Below are positions 34,201 to 45,626 of a stretch of DNA of 64,000 bases, piece after piece (the stretch's first letter is position 1; every line of letters starts with the position of its first letter). Both the position numbers and the translations under genes were made by a program. Below the pieces are notes generated by a model, which saw only the letters and a program-made list of their open reading frames with translations, ran no database searches and was not told where the DNA came from. Source of the DNA: Rhynchospora pubera (taxonomy: Eukaryota > Streptophyta > Magnoliopsida > Poales > Cyperaceae); assembly GCA_028095005.1 (NCBI GenBank), contig CM051463.1, positions 65,200,251 to 65,264,250 of the forward strand, read 5' to 3'.

Positions 34201-37200
34201 TGAAGTTGCTCGGAGTAGAGTCTGACAAGATTATCATGGCAGCTTGTAGCTGCCTAGCCTCCATTTTTCTTTCAATCAAGCAGAACAAGGAAGTGGCAGC
34301 AGTTGGTAGAGAGCTTTTACCACGGCTTATCTTGCTTGCTAGTTCTCCAGTTCTGGGTGTGGCAGAGCAGGCAGTTCGGGCTCTAGCGAACCTCTTCCTT
34401 GATTATGAGGTGTCAGTGCAAGTGGACTACAGTGAAGTTATTTTCCCGATAACTCGGGTTCTGAGGGAGGGAACCCTTGATGGGAGGAGTCATGCAGCTG
34501 CTGCTATTGCACGTCTCTTACAGAATCGGTCAATTGACCTCGCACTGTCAGACACCCTCAACCGGGCTGGGTCAGTTTTAGCTCTGGCCTCACTGCTTGA
34601 ATCTGCTAATGGTGATGCTGCTGCCATATCAGAGGTTCTGGATGCTCTAGTGATCATTTCAAAGTCAAAAGCATCCAGCGACCAGACAAGGCTTCCATGG
34701 GCCATCCTGGCTGAGCAACCCCACACAATCCTTCCTCTTGTTTCCTGCATTGCTGATGCAGCCCAGACATTGCAAGACAGAGCGATAGAAGTTGTGTCAA
34801 GACTTTGCCGTGACCAGCATGGCATAATAGGAGGTTTGGTGTCTGAAACCCCAGGATGCGTGCAGTCAATTGCCAGACGCATCATCGGATCTAACCAGCT
34901 GAAAGTTAAAGTCGGGGCGAGCGCTCTTCTTATTTGTTCAGCAAAGGAACATGGTCACAAGCTGGTAGATGTGTTGACCGAGTCAAACCTCTGCACGCAT
35001 TTGATCCATGCTCTAGTAAGTATGCTTCATTTGACGAACCCGTCAAGCGAAAACAAGGTTGGCGAGGGCATAATGGACATTACAATTTGCCGAAGGTCGA
35101 AGGAGCAGTTACGAAATGGTGAGGCTGATAGATGCACAGCAGTTATATTCGGAAATATGGTTGCTATGTGGCTGCTTGCTGTGCTGGCATGCTATGATGG
35201 CAGGACTACAGCCGAGATCTTGGACGCTGGAGCTTTAGGAATAATCAATGAGTTGATCTCTCAGAATTCATATGTTTACAGCCAGGTAAACTCTATGTCT
35301 TTAGTAGCTGAAACTGGCTTGCCTGCCTCAAATGGCGGTACCCATCCACTTAGATCTGACCTTGCTGTGCTAACTGTTTCTGGTCTATAGTTTGTAGCAG
35401 TTTAATTTGAAATTTGATGTTGTCTTTTTGTTTTATTTCTATGATTTTCTTGAATTACTTTTTGAGTATAACCTGGTATTATGTTTAGTAGTTTTTCAGA
35501 AGATCCTTGTTAACTGCTTGTGTATATACACTATATGCCATTTGAAAATACAATCCTGTTTAATCCTTAAACAGGGATGAAATAATGATTTTAATCTCCC
35601 AAGTATAATCTATAGACGTACTAATTTTCAAATATATTTGTAAGCAATACATAGCTGTATATGAATATGAGGTCTATTATATTACGACAAGATTATTCTC
35701 AGCCAACTAAGACTATTCTCTTAATTCTCCAATAGAGCGAATCAAAGGAGGAGAATAGCACCTGGGTCTGTGCATTACTCCTAGCTGTGCTGTTCCAGGA
35801 GGGGGATGTGATACGGTCAGATGCAGCAGTTAACTCAATTCCTGTTCTTTCCAACCTCCTAAGATCTGATGAGCAACCAAACCGTTATTTTGCTGCACAA
35901 GCCCTTTCAAGTTTGGCCTCCAATGGCAGTCGTGGAACTATACTAACAATTGCCAATTCTGGTGCTGCTACTGGTCTTATCTCTCTCCTTGGATGTGCCG
36001 ACTCTGATATAGCAGACCTTTTGGAGCTTTCAGAGGAGTTCAGACTGCCTACCAACCCTGACCAGATTGCACTGGAGAGGATGTTCAGGGTAGATGAAAT
36101 ACGGGTTGGTCCTACCTCTAAGAAAGTCATACCTGCTCTTGTTGATCTACTCAAACCAATCCCAGATCGACCCGGTGCTCCTGTCTTGTCTGTGAGTCTG
36201 CTAACTCAGCTGGCCCTGGATTGCCCCTCAAATATGAGCATAATGGCTGAAGCTGGTGCTCTTGAGGGGCTCACCAAGTATCTCTCCCTGAGCCCACAGG
36301 ATGCCACCGAAGAGGCCACAACTGAATTGCTCGGTATCCTCTTTAGCAATGCTGAGATAAGGCGTTATGATTCTTCAATTGGTGCTGTGAATCAGCTTGT
36401 AGCAGTATTACGCCTTGGTGGAAGGAACTCCCGCTTCAGTGCTGCAAAAGCATTGGAGAACTTGTTCTGTGCTGATCATGTAAGAAACAGCGAGTCAGCG
36501 AGGCAGGCTATTCAACCTTTGGTGGAGATATTGAACACTGGTTTGGAGAGAGAACAACATGCAGCTATCTCTGCCCTCGTCAGGTTATTGTGTGACAATC
36601 CATCGCGTGCTTTGGCTGTGGCAGATGTCGAAATGAATGCTGTGGATGTGCTTTGCCGCATCCTCACCTCGAACTGTTCTGTTGAACTCAAGGGAGATGC
36701 TGCTGAGTTATGTTGTGTGCTTTTTTCAAACATCCGCATTAGGTCCACAATGGCTGCAGCTCGTTGTGTTGAGCCGCTCGTGTCCTTGTTGGTGACCGAA
36801 TCAAGCCCTGCACAGATTTCAGTTGTACGTGCTTTAGATAAGCTTTTGGATGATGATCAGCTGGCTGAGCTGGTTGCTGCGCATGGTGCAGTAATCCCTC
36901 TTGTTGGGCTTCTGTTTGGCAAGAACCATGTGCTTCATGAGTCAGTTGCAAGAGCTCTGGTGAAACTTGGCAAGGACCGGCCAGCATGCAAATTGGAGAT
37001 GGTTAAGGCAGGAGTCATAGAAAGCGTACTTGACATTCTCCATGATGCCCCTGATTTCCTGTGTGTTGCTCTGGCGGAATTGCTTCGAATTTTGACTAAC
37101 AACGCAACCATAGCCAAGGGCTCATCTGCAGCCAAAGTGGTAAGGCCTCTATTCTCTCTCCTGTCCAAGTATGACATCAGTCCTGATGGACAGTACAGTG

Positions 37201-39720
37201 CATTGCAAGTTCTTGTGAACATTTTGGAGCATCCACAATGCCGTGCGGATTATGACCTGAGCCCCCACCAAACAATAGAGCCAGTGATTGCTATGTTAAA
37301 CTCTCAAACGCCTGCAGTGCAGCAGCTGGCAGCTGAGCTCTTGTCTCATCTCCTTCAAGAGGAACATCTGGCCAGGGACTCCTTAACCGAGCAAGCAATC
37401 TCGCCTTTGATCCAACTTCTTGGTTCAAGCCTCCCAACCGTACAGCAGAGGGCGATTAAAGCGCTCTCCAATCTTGCACTAGCATGGCCAAATACTATCG
37501 CCAAGGAAGGCGGTGTGTATGAGCTCTCTAAAGTCATCTTGCAATCTGAACCCCCATTGCCACATGTTGTGTGGGAATCAGCTGCCTCGGTTTTGGCTAC
37601 AATTTTGCAATACAGCACTGAGTTTTTCCTTGAGGTGCCTGTGGCTGTTCTGGTGCAGCTTCTTCGGTCTGGTATGGAACACACCATTGTAGGTGCACTA
37701 AATGCCCTTGTTGTGCTAGAAAGTGATGATTCAACCAGTGCTGAGGCCATGGCCGAGAGTGGTGCTGTAGAGGCTCTGTTAGACCTGTTGCGGAACCACC
37801 AGTGTGAAGAGACAGCCGCTAGGCTTCTTGAAGTTTTACTAAACAATGTTAAAATCAGGGAAGCAAAGGCTGCGAAGTCGGCCATTGCACCAATATCAAT
37901 GTATCTCCTGGACCCACAGACACAGTCTCAGCAGGGGCGGTTACTGTGTGCACTAGCACTTGGAGATCTATTCCAGAATGAGAGTCTGGCTCGGTCGACT
38001 GATGCAGTCGCTGCATGCCGGGCACTGGTAAACCTTCTAGAAGATAACCCAACTGAGGAGATGAAGGTGGTGGCAATCTGTGCACTTCAGAACCTTGTGA
38101 TGTACAGCCGGTCAAATAAAAGAGCAGTTGCCGAGTCAGGTGGGGTCCAGGTCGTGCTGGACCTCATCAACTCGAGCAATCCTGATACATCTGTTCAAGC
38201 TGCCATGTTTGTTAAACTATTATTCAATAACCATACCATTCAGGAGTATGCTTCCAGTGAAACTGTCAGGGCTATAACTGGTATGTCATTTTCTATTATT
38301 TTGTTCAATATAAATTAAAAATAAACTTTAGTTAACTCTGCATAAAAGGAGATAAAATAAAATGTCGATAAGACGATAACATATACTTCTAGCACTATTC
38401 CATTTTGATATCCAGTGAGATGAACTTTTATTGTACAGCTGCCATAGAAAAAGATATATGGGCCTCGGGAAGTGCAAACGAAGAATATCTTAAGGCACTC
38501 AATGCATTGCTTAGTAACTTCCCAAGGTTGAGGGTCACTGAGCCGGCAACGCTATGCATTCCCCACTTGGTCACCTCCCTGAAAACAGGTTCTGAGGCAA
38601 CCCAAGAAGCAGCACTTGATTCCCTCTACCTCCTCAGGCAAGCTTGGTCAGCATGTCCTACTGAAGTATTCAAGGCCCAGTCAGTTGCCGCATCTGAGGC
38701 GATCCCTCTTCTACAGTACTTGATCCAGTCAGGCCCGCCCCGCTTCCAGGAAAAGGCTGAGTTGCTGTTGCAATGCTTGCCTGGCACACTCACCATTACT
38801 ATAAAACGAGGGAATAATCTCAGGCAGTCAGTTGGAAACCCTAGCGCATTTTGTAAGATCACTCTTGGGAACTATCCACCTAGACAAACTAAGGTAAGAG
38901 GAAGAATTGTAAAATTGAAATCATATGTGATCTCTCTTTTTAATATTTTTTTTACAATAAAATTGTTGCAAAGCTCCAAGCATAGGTCCTGTTACTAGTT
39001 AAACTTAAACAATAGACCCACTGTTGTTTGGTACTGCACAATTGCGAACCGAGCCAATACAGTTTCTGCTTCCCATCAGAAGTTGGAAAACACCTGTCGT
39101 TTCTGGAATGCTTAGGCGTTTATATCTTTTTTTTTTATATATATATAGGTGCTTGTGTCAAAATGTCCTTTTTCCCATTAATAGTTATCAAACATTCTTA
39201 TTCAAAGTTTTTATTTTATGTGCTTCTTGTTAATCTTCTGGTATTAATTTCACTTTTTTTAATCCAGATTGTGTCGACTGGACCAGCACCTGAATGGGAT
39301 GAAGCCTTCGCATGGGCCTTCGACAGCCCTCCTAAAGGACAGAAGCTTCATATATCATGCAAGAACAAGAGCAAAATGGGAAAGGTAATAATCTGTAGTT
39401 CAACACATTTTATTTGTTTCTTCTGTTTCTATATCATAATGTTTATGCTAAGATCGTTTCTTTTCAGCTTGGATCTGAACATTAAATACTGGATATGGCA
39501 ATCTTTAATGTGTTTGGCTGATGTTAGTACCTGCATATTTTATCTGACTCTTGTTTCTATCAATGTGAAATGATTGCAGAGCTCCTTTGGTAAAGTCACA
39601 ATTCAGATTGATCGTGTTGTAATGCTCGGTTCCGTTGCTGGGGAGTATACACTGTTACCTGAGAGCAAAAGTGGGCCCAACCGAAATCTGGAAATAGAGT
39701 TCCAGTGGTCAAACAAGTAA
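31242..39720 (+). CDS. CSI1: CELLULOSE SYNTHASE INTERACTIVE 1-type ARM/C2 protein
   Basis: Seven exons: 31242-31307, 31649-31716, 32240-35285, 35736-38280, 38439-38893, 39268-39384 and 39580-39720, all GT-AG and in phase. They total 6438 bases, 2145 residues, against about 2150 for Arabidopsis CSI1/POM2. Armadillo repeats fill nearly the whole length (residue 60 to about 2015), and a C2 domain follows (about 2021-2145, from LPGTLTITIKRGNN to EFQWSNK). The family links plasma-membrane cellulose synthase complexes to cortical microtubules and guides microfibril direction. The N-terminal 'VQDSEPPTP' segment matches the family. Exon 4 must start at 35736, not at the internal ATG at 35787, to keep the conserved WVCALLLAVLF stretch. 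No stops or shifts are seen. A partial second copy lies at 43501-49444. Confidence 0.95.
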
Positions 39721-40079
39721 ACTTTCACAAATAATAAGCAGTAATATTGTAATTGTAATTTATATAAAATGGTTTGAAATTGCTTTCTTGTTTTGGTTTT
39801 GCTTTAGTCTTACCCGGCTAGATGTTCTTGTGCATTGTGTAAATTGTGTGAGATAAGCAGGCGCATGTCGGACATTGGTTGTTGTAATGAATCATTCTTT
39901 TTTTTTTTTTTGGTGCTCCTTAGAAATTTTGTTCATACAATTGCAAAAGATGGACTGATAAATTGGTTAAAGTTCATATCAGTGAAATTTAGACTTTGGA
40001 GTTTGGACAGTCTTATTTTGTAGTTCATGCAGCTCTTTAAAATGTAGAGCCATTTTGTTAGAAAATTTAAAAAGAGTCT
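39721..40079 (+). other. CSI1 3' flank
   Basis: 3' untranslated region and flank. The same sequence with small changes follows the second CSI1 copy at 49445-49740, so it belongs to the duplicated unit. Confidence 0.6.
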
Positions 40080-40488
40080 AGGTGTGTTTGGAAGTGGAGT
40101 GAATAAGAACGAATAAGGAATGGGTACAAAAAACAATTTTGTGGGCCCCGCAAACTTTTCATGTCTTCTTTTTTTTATTATTTCCAATGGTTGCTAGCCT
40201 AATTCACAAGCCAATTCCTACTTTTTGATCGAATGTCTCCGTTTGGATGCGTTGAGAAGTAGAAAGGAAGAAGGAAAAAAAAAATTATAAACAATTCAAA
40301 CTCTTCACAAACCAATTCCTATTTTTTGACCGAATGCCTCCGTTTAGATGCGTTGAGAAGTAGGAAGAAAGAAGAAGGAAAGAATACGGTCTTGAATAAG
40401 CAGTTTTGCCTATTTGAAAGTTGTTTGGTTCAATGTGAATTGTGTATGTTGGTGAATAAGCTTATTCATGCGCATACCAAACACACCT
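40080..40488. mobile_element. MITE with aggtgtgtttgg ends
   Basis: Terminal inverted repeats AGGTGTGTTTGG ... CCAAACACACCT. The interior holds two tandem copies of a roughly 100-base unit (ccaattccta...ttgagaagtag, near 40212 and 40312). The matching place after the second CSI1 copy (about 49737) lacks it, so it inserted after the duplication or was lost there. The target duplication is unclear. Confidence 0.65.
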
Positions 40489-41259
40489 GAGAGAACGATC
40501 GAATCGGAACTGGAATAGAGAAAAAGGCCCTCTTATTGTTCGGTTCATTAGCTGGACAGGCATAGATTGACACGTGTGGGTCTTGATCATGTCGCAGCAA
40601 ATAAGAGAATTCTACTGCAAATTATATGAAAGTGAACCATTTATAACATTTATTTATTTATTTTATTCCAACAAGAAAAACTAAATAAAAAAAAACAATC
40701 AAATCATATGTGCTCGTTGCTAATATCGACAAATTATGGGTTCCGTTTAATAATTGAACTTCCTCCTAGAATTCGAACATATATATGCTCGTTGCTAATA
40801 TTGCTAAATTGGGTTCGAAATCCGGTTGGGAGGTCTTTCATAGACATTTAATTTAAAAATAAGTTGGGTGGCTTAGACCTCCAATTTATCTTCAAAAAAA
40901 ATATTGCTAAATTGATTTTAATCTGGTAGTTGGGTGTCCTGTTTTCAATCGGTTCATATTTTCTTATCATCTCTTATCCTAAATTTCGAGTTGGGTAAGT
41001 TGAGCTAACCTTCTACTTGAAATAAACTTATGTATGTCAATAACAAAGCTCTGATAAATAAATTTATATTCGTGTTTATGTAGGACTGCTCTCTACTACG
41101 GTATATTTGAAAATTATGTTAGATAAAATGTCAAAAAAAAAAACTTCTTTCATTACTAGTCTCACGGGTAGATTATTCTTCTATACACTTATATATATAG
41201 AGAGACGCTCTTTTAAAAAATGAAAATTGTGGATCACTTCATCAAGACGTGAGAAACTA
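40489..41259. other. intergenic between CSI1 and the Nudix fragment
   Basis: No gene. The first 100 bases match 49750-49890 (duplicated unit). A 23-base motif, atatgtgctcgttgctaatat, recurs near 40708 and 40782. The stretch near 40845-40903 (gacatttaatttaaaaataa) matches 57459-57515 upstream of the full Nudix gene. Confidence 0.5.
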
Positions 41260-41461
41260 AGGCCATGATCAAAATCTTCTTTTTTTTTTTACATGGGATT
41301 TTATTTCAATAATTTTTTTTATTAAAATGAACGAATTTGATATCATTTGATTGAAATTTTTATTATTGGATTGATAATATTGAACCCAAGAAAATTATAA
41401 AAAAAATAATTAAAATGAAATGAAATAAAATCTCCCCTGAAAAATATTTTGATCAAAGCCT
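41260..41461. mobile_element. small fold-back MITE
   Basis: Inverted ends AGGCCATGATCAAAAT ... ATTTTGATCAAAGCCT with the direct repeat aacta at 41255-41259 and 41462-41466. It is absent from the matching place before the full Nudix gene (about 57525). Confidence 0.6.
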
Positions 41462-41479
41462 AACTACTGCGGAGTGCTA

Positions 41480-43500
41480 AGGCTGTGGCCCTGATAGTGC
41501 TCACGTTTTCCATTCGTACTTTTATGCTGCAATTCCTGTAACGCCATACTAACAGAACGACTTCGCCGTCAGTGACGTTTAACAGGGTTGTACAGGGATC
41601 CGTAACGAAAGATGTGAAATGAGAGAGCGAAATTAATAACGGGAGATATCAATCAACTTTTATTTAATTAACTACACCTTGACAGCTTCTGTCAAATCTT
41701 CGAAAAAAAAAACTTTTATTTAACTAAGCTGGGTTTTGACTTTTGAACTGGCGTCAGCATTTTGACTTTGTATATTACAAAAAAAATTACTCGCCTCGCC
41801 TCGTCTCTCGAGCAACCTCTCTCTCTTCCTTTCAGAATTCAGACAACGATCGAGCTTTGCAAGGGTCGAAATCCATCCTAATCCGACCCGCTCGGCTCAC
41901 ATTCCCACCGAACCCTTCTTCTCGCCACAGCATTAGTGGAGGTATCGCTATATTAATTCCTTGTTCAATTTCTATTTTCTTATTGGTTTCCTTGATCTAT
42001 TTGAGGTGAAGTGAATTAATTCTACAATTAGTTTATTAGATCGATATTTTTTAGTTAGTTCAGTTGTGATGGGTTTGTCTTAGAAGTGAAAATTAAAGGA
42101 GGTAGCCTTGTGAAGTTGTGAATTTCATTTATAAATTTAAGCATCTTAGCTCAGAAGCAGCAGTTCAGAGCTGTAGACTTGTAGAAAATACTTCAACTCT
42201 GTAGAAGTATGCTTACTGTATACCAGATAGAGTTTTTTTTTTTCCATTTGTTTCAGTGTTGGACTTAATTTAGGCATGTACGAGAAGAGGTGGGGCAGAG
42301 TTCCGTTTCCGCTTTTTCTTGCATGTTTCAATTGAATATGTGCTATTCTTCTCAGAGATATATTCGCAAGCAAACTGTTAACATCAAAGGACCCATGCAT
42401 TAACTTAATATTAAGTCATCAAGTCTTTACTCAAAAAAAAAAAGTCATCAAGTCATGGTCTTTAACATTTTTTTCCTCAAATCATTGCTGCAGAATATAA
42501 TTAATTTTTATATTCTTGTTGAGCTAAAAGTCTTGGATATATAGAGCTTTCTATGCAGATTAATAAATTTAATACGTCACTGAATAGTTTGTTTGTAAAA
42601 TAATGAATATCATTCTTAGCTTATCGGCCTCTATTTTTTAAACATCTTGTGACCCAGTGGCGGATCTAGCAAAAATATTTAGGTGGGGCTGAGTGCTCTA
42701 ATGAATCATTTGATCGAACGGTTTCTTTTTTTTTGTTCTTCAGCCCTACCTTTGAGTTCTCCAATGATTGAAAAAATTCATTGAGACTAAAGAAGGGCTT
42801 CAGGGCTCGACGGCGGTAGGTGGGGCTCTAGCCCCACCCGCCCCACCACTGGATCCGCCCCTGTTGTGACCCATGAATTGATATAAAGTAATAGTTGTTC
42901 CCAACTTGCCTATGATTAACTTCCCAACTAAGGATATGCTACTCTTAATTATTAGCCCTCTTGCTTAAATTATTGGGTTGACCTCACAAAAATTCCATAA
43001 ATCCAGTCTCTTGTTGGATGTGATCAACGGGAGAGGAAACAAGTATGTACCAAACTTATTTATCTTTGCATTGTTTTCATATTCTAAGGTTACGCACATA
43101 AGGTAGCTAATCATTAGAAGAACCATGTATAACTCGGCTAATCAGTCATCAGTCTTGGGTTCAATTTTAACGGACCAAGGGCAGGAGGTTGGATTGTTGG
43201 ATTTTGTAAATGATGACTATGGAGGTGTAATCATTGGGATGGAAGTACCAATGGATCCTACGGCTTTTGCTTCTTCCTTGAGAGCATCTATTTCTAGCTG
43301 GAAAAAGGTCTGCTTTAATGTTTTTTGAAACTTTCACAAAAAAAAAAGAAAGAAAAAGCATCGAACACTGGTTTGTCTGTATTTTGCTAAACTGTTTTGA
43401 TGTAGCTCAATGTGATAACAATTAATAAAAGAACCAGTAACTGGCTTTTACATTAAAGATTAATTTTTCTGCCAGAAGAAATTGTTTTCCCCTCTAAACT
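41480..43500 (+). pseudogene. 5' fragment of a Nudix hydrolase gene (duplicate)
   Basis: Near-copy of 57528-59393: the 5' untranslated exon (donor after 41941), its intron, and the first coding exon 43125-43307 (61 codons, ending at a GT donor in phase 0). It then runs into the next intron, where homology stops at about 43500 and CSI1 sequence begins. The exon encodes the conserved N-terminus (NDDYGGVI, MDPTAFASSLRASI) but none of the Nudix box. The acceptor of the 5' intron has changed from CAG to CAT at 43078-43080, though an AG follows 8 bases on. It carries a hAT-like MITE at 42655-42863. It could supply promoter, leader and first exon to the CSI1 piece downstream. Confidence 0.85.
42655..42863. 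mobile_element. hAT-like MITE with empty site in the paralogue
   Basis: 209 bp with ends CAGTGGCGGATCTAG ... CTGGATCCGCCCCTG and the 8-bp duplication ttgtgacc at 42647-42654 and 42864-42871. The matching position in the full Nudix gene near 58670 reads straight through with a single copy (tagtgacc), giving direct proof of insertion after the duplication. Confidence 0.88.
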
Positions 43501-45626
43501 TATCGAACACTGGTTTGGAGAGCGAACAACATGCAGCCATCTCTGCCCTCCTCAGGTTATTGTCCAACAATCCATCATGTGCCTTGGCTGTGGCACATGT
43601 CGAAATGAATGCTGTGGAGGATGTGCTTTGCTGCATCCTCACCTCGAACTGTTCTGATGAGCTCAAGGGAGTTGCCGCTGAGTTATGTTGTGTACTTTTT
43701 TCAAACACCCGCATTAGGTCCACAATGGCTGCAACTCGTTGCATCGAGCCGCTTGTCTTATTGTTAGTGACCGGATCAAGCCCTGCAAAAATTTCAGCTG
43801 TACGTGCTTTAGACAGGCTTTTGGATGATGACCAGCTGGCCGAGCAGGTTTCCACACATGGTACAGTAATCCCTCTTGTTGGGCTTCTGTTTGGCAAGAA
43901 CCATGTGCTTCACGAGTCCGTTGGCAGAGCTCTGGTGAAACTTGGCAAGGACCGGTCAGCATGCAAATTGGAGATGGTTAAGGCAGGAGTCATAGAAAGC
44001 GTACTTGACATTCTCCATGATGCCCCTGATTTCCTGTGTGTTGCTCTGGCGGAATTGCTTCGAATTTTGACTAACAACGCAACCATAGCCAAGGGCTCAT
44101 CTGCAGCCAAAGTGGTAAGGCCTCTATTCTCTCTCCTCTCCAAGTATGACATCAGTCCCAATGGGCAGTACAGTGCGTTGCAAGTTCTAGTGAACATCTT
44201 GGAGCATCCACAATGCCGTGCGGATTATGACCTGAGCCCCCACCAAACAATAGAGCCAGTGATTGCTATGTTAAACTCTCAAACACCTGCAGTGCAGGAG
44301 CTGGCAGCTGAGCTTTTGTCTCATCTCCTTCAAGAGGAACACCTGGCCAGGGACTCCTTAACCGAACTAGTAATATCGCCTTTGATCCAACTTCTAGGTT
44401 CAAGCCTCCCAACCGTACAGAAGAGGGCGAGTAAAGTGCTTGCCAATCTAGCACTAGCATGGCCAAATACTATTGCCAAGGAAGGCGGTGTATATGAGCT
44501 CTCTAAAGTCATCTTGCAATCTGAACCCCCATTGCCACATGTTGTGTGGGAATCAGCTGCCTCGGTTCTGGTTACAATTTTGCAATATAGCACTGTGTTG
44601 TTCCTTGAGGTGCCAGTGGCTGTGCTGGTGCAGCTTCTCCGGTCTGGTATTGAACATACAGTTGTAGGTGCACTAAATGCCCTTGTTGTGCTAGAAAGTG
44701 ATGATTCAACAAGTGCTGAGGCCATGGCCGAGAGTGGTGCTGTAGAGGCTCTGTTAGACCTGTTGCGGAACCATCAGTGTGAAGGGACAGCCACTAGACT
44801 TCTCGAAGTTTTACTAAACAATGTTAAAATCAGGGAAACAATGGTCGCAAAGTCTGGAATTGCTCCAATATCAATGTATCTCCTAGACCCACAGACACAG
44901 TCACAGCAGGGCAGGTTACTTTGTGCACTAGCACTTGGAGATCTGTTCCAGAATGAGCATCTGGCTCAGTCGAAAGATGCGGTCGCCGCATGCCAGGTAC
45001 TGGTGAACCTTCTAGAAGATAACCCAACTGAGGAGATGAAGATGGCGGCAATAAGTGCACTTCAGAACCTTGTGATGTATGGCCGGTCGAATAAAAGAGC
45101 AGTTGCTAAGTCAGGTGGGGTCCAGGTCGTGCTAGACCTCATCAACTCGAGCAGTCCTATTACATCTGTGCAAGCTGCCATGTTTGTTGAACAATTATTT
45201 GATAACCATGCCATCCAGGAGTATGCTTCTAGTGAAACTATCAGGGCTATAACCGGTATTTCATTTCCAATTACTTTGTTTAATACAAAGAAAAATAAAC
45301 TTTAGTTAGCTCTCCATAAAAGAGGAGATGAAATAGAAAGTCGATAACAGATGCTTCTGAACTATTCCATTTTGATATCCATTGATACGAACTTTTCAAT
45401 GTACTACAGCTGCCATAGAAAAAGATATCCGGTCCTCGGGGAGTGCGAACGAAGAATATCTTAAGGCACTTCAAGCATTGCTTAGCAACTTCCCAAGGTT
45501 GAGGTTGACTGAGCCGGCTTCACTATGCATTCCCCACTTGGTCACCTCCCTGAAAGAAGGTTCTTAAGCAACCCAAGAAGCAGCACTTGATTCCCTGTAC
45601 CTCCTTAGGCAAGCTTGGTCAGCATG

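Noticed and set aside
33713..34288. 191-codon minus ORF and similar antisense frames within CSI1 (also 37355-37885, 33227-33685)
   Set aside because: They are shadows of the strongly conserved ARM-repeat coding frame on the plus strand.
35287..35390. Reading on past 35285 into the TAG after 'TVSGL' as the CSI1 end
   Set aside because: A consensus GT donor follows CAG at 35285, and exon 4 from 35736 restores the conserved protein in phase, so this is intron.
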